Part shown: one piece after another, positions 30,419 to 36,731 of the stretch | How the letters are laid out: each line of letters opens with the position of its first letter | Position numbering within the stretch: the stretch's first letter is position 1 | Assembly (NCBI RefSeq): GCF_016790065.1 | Contig: NZ_JAEUPY010000325.1 | Location: forward strand, 1 to 36,731 | Direction: 5' to 3' | Origin: Steroidobacter sp. | GTDB lineage: Bacteria > Pseudomonadota > Gammaproteobacteria > Steroidobacterales > Steroidobacteraceae | DNA: 36,731 nt | The notes under the pieces: generated by a model | Database searches by the model: none | The model's input: only the letters and a program-made list of their open reading frames with translations | What the model was told of the DNA's origin: nothing | Program-made: the position numbers and the translations under genes

Positions 30419-33400
30419 GAGGTTCTCCTGCAATCGACGGCGTGGCCTGCGGCGTCGGCTTGCGGGCGTAGTGACGATGCACGATGCTGAACACGATAGG
30501 AACGAAAATGAGCGTGGCGATCGTGGCGAAAATCAGGCCGCCGACCACAGCGCGACCCAGCGGCGCGTTCTGTTCGCCGCCTTCGCCGAGACCCAGCGCC
30601 ATCGGCGCCATGCCGATGATCATGGCGAGTGCCGTCATCAACACGGGCCGGAAGCGAACGAAGCCAGCATCGATAGCCGCAGCGACAGGATCAGCCAACT
30701 CTTCCAAACGCTCGCGCGCGAAGCTCACCACCAACACGCTGTTGGCCGTGGCAACACCCATACACATGATGGCGCCAGTGAGCGCCGGCACCGACAGCGT
30801 CGTAAACGTGGTGAACAACATCCAGACGATGCCCGCCAGCGCCGCCGGCAACGCACTGATGATGACGAACGGATCGCTCCAGGACTGGAAGTTCACCACC
30901 ACCAGCAAATAGATCAGCACGATGGCGCCGACCAGGCCCCAGATCAGCCCCGAGAATGAGCTGTTCATGGTGCGTTCCTGGCCGACCAATTCCACCGAGG
31001 AACCCTTGGGCAACTCCTTGGCATGAGCAGCGACCACCTCGCGAATGCCCGAAGTCACCGAGCCGAGATCGCTGCCCTGAGTAGTCGCGAAGATCTGAAT
31101 CATCGGCTGAATATTGTATTGAGAGACCACGCCGCTCGCGGTAGTCCGAGTGATATCGGCAAGGCCGCCCAACAGCTGCGACGTTCCGCCACTGGTGCCG
31201 GTGACAGGCAGGGTGGCGAGCGAGCTGAGTTCATCCATCCGGTACTGCGGCGTCTGCATGACGATGGGGTACTGGATATTGGTCTCGGGATTCAGCCAGA
31301 ACGTGGGCGCGACCTGCACCGATCCCGCCAGATTGACCACCATGCTGTTAGTGACATCACGCTCGGTGAGGCCGGCGTATTGAGCGCGCGTACGATCCAC
31401 GTCGACATCGAAGGCCGGCAGGCTGCGCACCTGTTGAATGCGCACGTCGGCGATGCCTGGAATCCGTTTGATCTCACCCAGCAACTGCTCGGCATAGGCA
31501 AAGTTCGCCGCCTGATTGTTGCCACGGACTTGGAGATCGATGGGCGCCGGCGAGCCGAAGTTCAAAATCTGACTGACGATGTCGGCCGGCGTGAACGCAA
31601 AGCTGGTGCCGGGAAACCGTTTCGGCAGCTCCTCACGCAGCTTGCGAACATAGTGGGCCGTCGGTCCGTGCTCTTTTTCCAGCGTGATCTGGATGTCGCC
31701 ATCCTGCACGCCGATGGTGCCGGTGTTGTTGTAAGTCATGTTGATGCTGGAGAACGGCATGCCGACGTTGTCTACTAGCAGCATCAGCTCATCGTCTGGA
31801 ATGACCTGTCGGATCGTGTCTTGAATCCGTGCGGACAGATTGGCCGTCTCTTCCACGCGCGTGCCAGGCTGCGCACGGAAATGAATCATGATCTGGCCCG
31901 AGTCCACCGACGGGAAAAAATTCCGGCCCAGGAACGGCACGAGCAGGAACGACGCCAGCACGAATGCCATGAAGCCGGTCACGAAGCCGCGCCGATGCGC
32001 CATCGCGGTCACCAGCAGCTCTTTATAACCGCCGCGGAAACGCTCGAACCGTTCTGAGAACCCGCGCTGGAAATTCACCAGAGGATTGGTCGACGGCGCG
32101 CTGAGCTCTGCGTGCGAATGCGGCCGTAGCAGGTACATCGCCATGGTCGGCACCAAGGTGCGCGACAGAATGAACGAACACACCATCGCGTAAATCACCG
32201 CCAACGCCATGGGCACGAACAGAAAGCGCGCCACGCCTTCGAGAAAGAACATCGGCACGAACACGATACAAATACATAGCAACGAGACGAACGCCGGCGT
32301 GACGATCTGCGCTGCGCCGTCGAGGATGGCAGTTTGCACATCCTTGCCGTGTTCCAGATGCCAATTGATGTTCTCGATGGTCACGGTGGCGTCGTCGACC
32401 AGGATGCCCACCGCCAACGCCAGGCCGCCCAGCGTCATGATGTTCAAGGTTTGCCCGGTCAAGGCCAGCAGGAAAATCGAGCCCAAGACTGCTAGCGGAA
32501 TCGACGTAGCGATGATGACAGTCGAACGCCAACTACCGAGGAACAACAGAATCATCAGGCTGGTCAGCAGCGCCGCGATCGCGCCTTCGACCACCACGCC
32601 GGTGATGGCGCTACGAACGAAAATGGATTGATCGCCGATGGGCTTGATCTGCAGCTGATCCGGCAGCTGCGCCTTGATCTGCTCGGCGCGCCTTTTCACG
32701 CCTTCAATCACTGCCAGCGTCGATGCCGAGCCGCTCTTCAGCACCGTGAGCAACACTGAGCGCGAGCCAGCGACATGCACGATATTGGTCTGCGGAGCAT
32801 TGCCGTCGCGCACGTGTGCCACGTCGCGCAAATAAACCATCGCACCGTCGACCACGCGAATCGGCAATCGACCCAGGTCTTCGATGACCGATGGGCTGTT
32901 GTTCAAATTGATGACGTACTCGAAGCCGCCGATCTTTTGCGTGCCCACCGGCGTGATCAGATTCTGCGCGGCCAGTGCATTGGCTACATCGGTACCCGAC
33001 AGACCGCGCGCCTGCAAAGCCGTGGGATCGAGATCGATTTGGATTTGCCGACTCTTACCTCCGAACGGGTAAGGCACAGCGGCGCCCGGCACGGTCACCA
33101 GCTGAGTACGAATATGATTGATGCCCAAATCGCTGAGCTGCTGCTCGCTCATGCCTTCGCCCGACAACGCCAGCTGCAGGATCGACACGGTCGACGCGCT
33201 GTAATTCAGAATCATCGGCGGATTCACGCCAGGCGGCATTTGTTTCAGCAGCGTCTGTGCCACCGCCGTCACCTGTGCGTTGGCCGTGTTGATGTCGGCA
33301 GTGGGCTGGAAAAAGATCTTGATGACACCGAAGCCGGTGTACGAGTGCGCTTCGATATGTTCGATGTCGTTGACCGTGGTGGTCAGCGTGCGCTGAAAGT

Positions 33401-33599
33401 TGGTAGTGATACGTCCGGACATGCCATCCGGCGGCAGGCCGGCGTACTGCCACACCACGCTGATCACCGGGATCCGAATGTTCGGGAAGATATCCGTGGG
33501 CGTGCGCAGGATGGCGAGCACGCCGAAGATCAGGATGAGCAACGCCAGCACCACGAATGTGTACGGGCGGCGTAGAGCAATTTTGACGATACCGAGCAT
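30405..33599 (-). CDS. RND efflux inner-membrane transporter (AcrB-like superfamily)
   Basis: A 1064-aa proton-driven pump with the usual 12 transmembrane helices and two large periplasmic loops. The N-terminal RRPYTFVVLALLILIFGVLAI and PTDIFPNIRIPVISVVWQYAG identify an RND branch common in Proteobacteria and Acidobacteria. The proton-relay aspartates are visible in AVGILVDDATVTIENI (TM4), and SRTLVPTMAMYLL marks the later part of the first half. The operon order here is transporter, adaptor, outer-membrane factor, rather than the more familiar adaptor-first order. ATG 33599 has no clear ribosome binding site. The gene lies 105 bp downstream of a histidine-kinase gene on the same strand, so the pump is probably under its control. 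Substrates cannot be deduced; both drugs and metabolites fit. Confidence 0.95.
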   Translation of the reverse strand: MLGIVKIALRRPYTFVVLALLILIFGVLAILRTPTDIFPNIRIPVISVVWQYAGLPPDGMSGRITTNFQRTLTTTVNDIEHIEAHSYTGFGVIKIFFQPTADINTANAQVTAVAQTLLKQMPPGVNPPMILNYSASTVSILQLALSGEGMSEQQLSDLGINHIRTQLVTVPGAAVPYPFGGKSRQIQIDLDPTALQARGLSGTDVANALAAQNLITPVGTQKIGGFEYVINLNNSPSVIEDLGRLPIRVVDGAMVYLRDVAHVRDGNAPQTNIVHVAGSRSVLLTVLKSGSASTLAVIEGVKRRAEQIKAQLPDQLQIKPIGDQSIFVRSAITGVVVEGAIAALLTSLMILLFLGSWRSTVIIATSIPLAVLGSIFLLALTGQTLNIMTLGGLALAVGILVDDATVTIENINWHLEHGKDVQTAILDGAAQIVTPAFVSLLCICIVFVPMFFLEGVARFLFVPMALAVIYAMVCSFILSRTLVPTMAMYLLRPHSHAELSAPSTNPLVNFQRGFSERFERFRGGYKELLVTAMAHRRGFVTGFMAFVLASFLLVPFLGRNFFPSVDSGQIMIHFRAQPGTRVEETANLSARIQDTIRQVIPDDELMLLVDNVGMPFSSINMTYNNTGTIGVQDGDIQITLEKEHGPTAHYVRKLREELPKRFPGTSFAFTPADIVSQILNFGSPAPIDLQVRGNNQAANFAYAEQLLGEIKRIPGIADVRIQQVRSLPAFDVDVDRTRAQYAGLTERDVTNSMVVNLAGSVQVAPTFWLNPETNIQYPIVMQTPQYRMDELSSLATLPVTGTSGGTSQLLGGLADITRTTASGVVSQYNIQPMIQIFATTQGSDLGSVTSGIREVVAAHAKELPKGSSVELVGQERTMNSSFSGLIWGLVGAIVLIYLLVVVNFQSWSDPFVIISALPAALAGIVWMLFTTFTTLSVPALTGAIMCMGVATANSVLVVSFARERLEELADPVAAAIDAGFVRFRPVLMTALAMIIGMAPMALGLGEGGEQNAPLGRAVVGGLIFATIATLIFVPIVFSIVHRHYARKPTPQATPSIAGEPHVAH

Positions 33600-33704
33600 G
33601 CGGGGAATGACAGGATCTTTGAAGGATCATTATGGGTCCGCGCATCCCCGAGCACAGACCCCAGCACATGAAAGCTTTTTTAAGTATTCCTCACCGACTG
33701 GCCA

Positions 33705-35090
33705 CTACGCACTGGCCTGGCGCACCGGGCCACATAACACCGTAAACCATGCACCACCCGCGGGATTGTCGACAATCTGTAGTTGATAGCCATGCAATTT
33801 GACGATGGCCGCCACAATGGACAACCCCAAGCCGGAACCCGACACGTCCTTGCTACTGCAGGCACTCCGGTAGAACCGCTGCAATACCGCCTCACGCTCC
33901 GAGCTGCGAATGCCCGGACCGCTATCGATTACGTCGATGCGCGCGCCGTTGCCGACATCGTGCACCAAGCGCAAATGAATGCTGCCGCCGGCAGGCGTGA
34001 ATTTAATGGCGTTGTCGACGATGTTGGAAACGGCTTCCAGCAGTAGATGCGGATCGCCGCGCACCTGAGGCACGCCGGGCGCGATCTCGAACGAGAACGT
34101 GATGTGCTTGTCCTCGGCCAGCGGTGTGTAAATCTCACGCACATGGTCGAACGTATTCAACAGATTCACGTCGGTGAAGCCGGCGCGCCGATGCATGTCC
34201 TCCAACTCGGAGATTCGCAACAGCGCGCGAAAGCGGTCCAACAACGAATCCACATCGAGGATGGCCTGCTCCATCATCGGGGCATACGCGGCATTGCCGG
34301 CGTCGCGGTGCATGCGATGCAGTTGCGAACGCAATCGAGTCAGCGGTGTGCGCAGGTCGTGCGCGATGCTGTCGCAGACGCCTTTGACCTCGCTCATCAG
34401 CCGTTCGATCTCTTCCAACATCGAATTGACGATGCCGGCCAGCATGTCCAACTCGTCACGACGACCGGAGACGGGCAGGCGCTCATGCAAATCGCCACGC
34501 ATGATGGGTTGCGCGGCGGACTCCAGCAGACGCAGCCGTTGTAATGGCCCACGCGCCAACCACAAGCCGCCGATCAATCCCGGAATGATGGTGAGCGTCA
34601 GCCCCCAAATCAGCGAGCGATAAATGATGGTGTTCACTTGATCGATCACGCTGGTGGCACGCGCCAGGATCAATACTTCACCGGAGCTGACTTTGGTCGC
34701 GAGTCCCCGCGCACGCACCGGCTCTTTGACACCTTCCTTACGCACGCCGCCCGGCAGGAAATGCACCACGCCATCCAGCGACACGCCGTTCGGTACTTGC
34801 TCGATGTTGCCGGTGATCTTGTGGCCCTCGGCGTCGAACAAGCCATACAACATCACGCCTTGCATATCGAGCGCATCGGTCTGCGCCATGGCGTCGGGCA
34901 AGCGCGCCCGGTCGATGTGAGTGAGATAATGAATGCGTTGACGCAGGATCTCGTCGACGACACCGGACAGGTAGCGCATGGTGTCGTACTGCACCCAGCC
35001 GATCAGCAGCACGCTCCAAACTACGAACAGAACGCCGTAAACCGGCAGCAGTCGAACCGTGCTGACGCGCGACAGCTCAGCGAGCTTCAA
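33705..35090 (-). CDS. Two-component sensor histidine kinase
   Basis: A 461-aa inner-membrane kinase. Membrane helices at about 13-33 and 157-178 enclose a periplasmic sensor region of about 120 residues. A HAMP linker follows (about 180-235). The dimerisation/phosphoacceptor box SIAHDLRTPLTRL (His244) and the ATP-binding boxes NIVDNAIKFTPAGG, DSGPGI and GSGLGLSIV complete the domain set. The frame can start only at TTG 35090 (a stop lies just upstream at 35102), overlapping the response-regulator gene by 14 bp. No other start is seen near the N-terminus, so translation is probably coupled. Its partner is the preceding OmpR-type regulator. The RND pump follows after 105 bp, pointing to an envelope or drug stress signal. 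Confidence 0.92.
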   Translation of the reverse strand: MKLAELSRVSTVRLLPVYGVLFVVWSVLLIGWVQYDTMRYLSGVVDEILRQRIHYLTHIDRARLPDAMAQTDALDMQGVMLYGLFDAEGHKITGNIEQVPNGVSLDGVVHFLPGGVRKEGVKEPVRARGLATKVSSGEVLILARATSVIDQVNTIIYRSLIWGLTLTIIPGLIGGLWLARGPLQRLRLLESAAQPIMRGDLHERLPVSGRRDELDMLAGIVNSMLEEIERLMSEVKGVCDSIAHDLRTPLTRLRSQLHRMHRDAGNAAYAPMMEQAILDVDSLLDRFRALLRISELEDMHRRAGFTDVNLLNTFDHVREIYTPLAEDKHITFSFEIAPGVPQVRGDPHLLLEAVSNIVDNAIKFTPAGGSIHLRLVHDVGNGARIDVIDSGPGIRSSEREAVLQRFYRSACSSKDVSGSGLGLSIVAAIVKLHGYQLQIVDNPAGGAWFTVLCGPVRQASA

Positions 35091-35754
35091 GCACGTACCC
35101 TACTCCGCGCACGGTATGGATCAGCGCATCGCGTTCCGGTGGATCGAGCTTGCGACGCAGCCGACCGATATGCACTTCGATGACGTTGGTGCCCGGGTCG
35201 AAGTGATAACCCCACACCGCTTCGAAAATCATGGTGCGCGTCAGCACCCGACCGCTATGACGCATCAGAAACTCGAGCAGCTTGAATTCGGTGGGCAACA
35301 GATCCAGCAAGTTGCCGCCGCGGCGCGCGGTCCGGTCGATGAGATCGAGCTCGAGATCGCCCACTCGCAGCGCCATGGGTCGCGCGATACCGGCATGACG
35401 ACGCAACAGGACTTCGATGCGAGCGGCCATCTCATCGGGATTGAACGGCTTGGTGAGATAGTCGTCGCCGCCGGCACGCAGGCCGCGAACGCGTTCATCG
35501 GCATCGGACAGCGCACTGATCATGAGCACCGGGGTTTGCACCCCCGACTCTCGCAGGCGCGTGACCAGCGTCAGGCCATCCATGCCCGGCAGCATGCGAT
35601 CCAGCGTGATGGCGTCATAAAACCCCCCTCGCGCGCGCTCCAAGCCGCTATTGCCGTCGCCCACCCATTCGGTATCCAGGCCGTACCGCTGCAACTCGGC
35701 GCAGATTTCATCCGCGGTCACGCGGTCGTCTTCGATGATGAGCACTCTAGCCAC
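35077..35754 (-). CDS. OmpR/PhoB-family response regulator
   Basis: A 225-aa DNA-binding regulator. The receiver domain (about 1-115) has the acidic pocket IIEDD (Asp9, Asp10), the phospho-acceptor Asp52 in LDRMLPGMDG and Lys in DDYLTKPF. The winged-helix effector domain (about 125-223) contains LLPTEFKLLEFLMRHSGRVLTR and a recognition region ending RRKLDPPERDALIHTVRGVGYVLE. The start is chosen as GTG 35754, giving the usual N-terminus (ARVLIIEDD); a TTG at 35790 would add 12 residues not expected in the family. Neither start has a Shine-Dalgarno sequence. A 20-bp perfect palindrome lies just upstream. It overlaps the kinase gene and is the probable regulator of the downstream RND pump. Confidence 0.93.
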   Translation of the reverse strand: MARVLIIEDDRVTADEICAELQRYGLDTEWVGDGNSGLERARGGFYDAITLDRMLPGMDGLTLVTRLRESGVQTPVLMISALSDADERVRGLRAGGDDYLTKPFNPDEMAARIEVLLRRHAGIARPMALRVGDLELDLIDRTARRGGNLLDLLPTEFKLLEFLMRHSGRVLTRTMIFEAVWGYHFDPGTNVIEVHIGRLRRKLDPPERDALIHTVRGVGYVLEAR

Positions 35755-35767
35755 GGGGGCCAGCGTA

Positions 35768-35787
35768 CCGCCCCGGGCCCGGGGCGG
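35768..35787. repeat. 20-bp perfect GC palindrome upstream of the response regulator
   Basis: The sequence reads the same on both strands over 20 bases and is made only of G and C (centre ccccgggcccgggg). It lies 13 bp before the GTG start and about 45 bp after the pntB stop. It could be the pntB terminator stem (no T-run follows), an autoregulatory operator, or an mRNA structure limiting translation. Confidence 0.6.
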
Positions 35788-35831
35788 CAATTAACGATCA
35801 GTTTAAGAAGGCCCCGCAGAAGGCCGGCGGC

Positions 35832-36731
<900 letters not shown>

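Noticed and set aside
32775-33575. A 266-codon plus-strand frame opposite the RND transporter
   Set aside because: Antisense shadow; the RND frame has full-length family motifs.

Overview
The window is a 36.7 kb piece of a high-GC bacterial chromosome. The gene set (long proteobacterial-type GshA, proton-translocating transhydrogenase PntB, a cytochrome b561-YceI pair, S46 dipeptidyl-peptidase, tripartite RND pump, a PEP-CTERM protein behind a sigma-54-type promoter) points to a gammaproteobacterium, possibly near Steroidobacterales/Nevskiales or Xanthomonadales. That placement is inference from gene content only. No rRNA, tRNA, CRISPR array, phage or complete insertion sequence was recognised. 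Genes are cut at both edges: a membrane GGDEF-type protein on the left and pntB on the right.

Layout. 1-3.8 kb: two c-di-GMP-type genes flank gshA (glutathione synthesis). 3.9-9.6 kb: a co-directional four-gene block encoding an ethanolamine-type permease, a glutamine-synthetase-like ligase, an aldehyde dehydrogenase and an iron-type alcohol dehydrogenase. Together these fit uptake of ethanolamine or a related amino alcohol, gamma-glutamylation of the amine, and two-step oxidation of the alcohol to an acid. This is the most interesting system here. It has a candidate promoter with an inverted repeat in front, and no eutBC lyase or dedicated hydrolase nearby. 9.7-12.8 kb: a small secreted DUF2845 protein, a MATE exporter and a FadI-like thiolase. 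12.8-14.0 kb: a 587-bp gap with an imperfect palindrome, a sigma-54 promoter, a PEP-CTERM protein and a clear terminator. 14.1-18.0 kb: hemH, a VOC protein coupled to it, and a secreted S46 peptidase. 18.0-20.1 kb: two YceI proteins (one a lipoprotein) around a cytochrome b561. 20.1-23.2 kb: a long acetyl-CoA hydrolase/transferase and a repeat-rich DUF4097 protein.

23.2-27.7 kb (minus strand): type 2 pyrF, a 2-oxoglutarate/Fe(II) amino-acid-hydroxylase-like enzyme, a secreted TPR protein, a DUF4124 protein, and an HNH nuclease translationally overlapped with a stand-alone 5'-3' exonuclease. 27.8-35.8 kb (minus strand): a two-component system (response regulator, kinase) followed by an RND pump ordered permease, adaptor, outer-membrane factor. 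The TCS probably controls the pump. 35.8 kb to the end: the C-terminal part of pntB.

Coordinates, motifs and start codons were read directly from the sequence. Functions rest on recognition of family motifs from memory. No database search was run.
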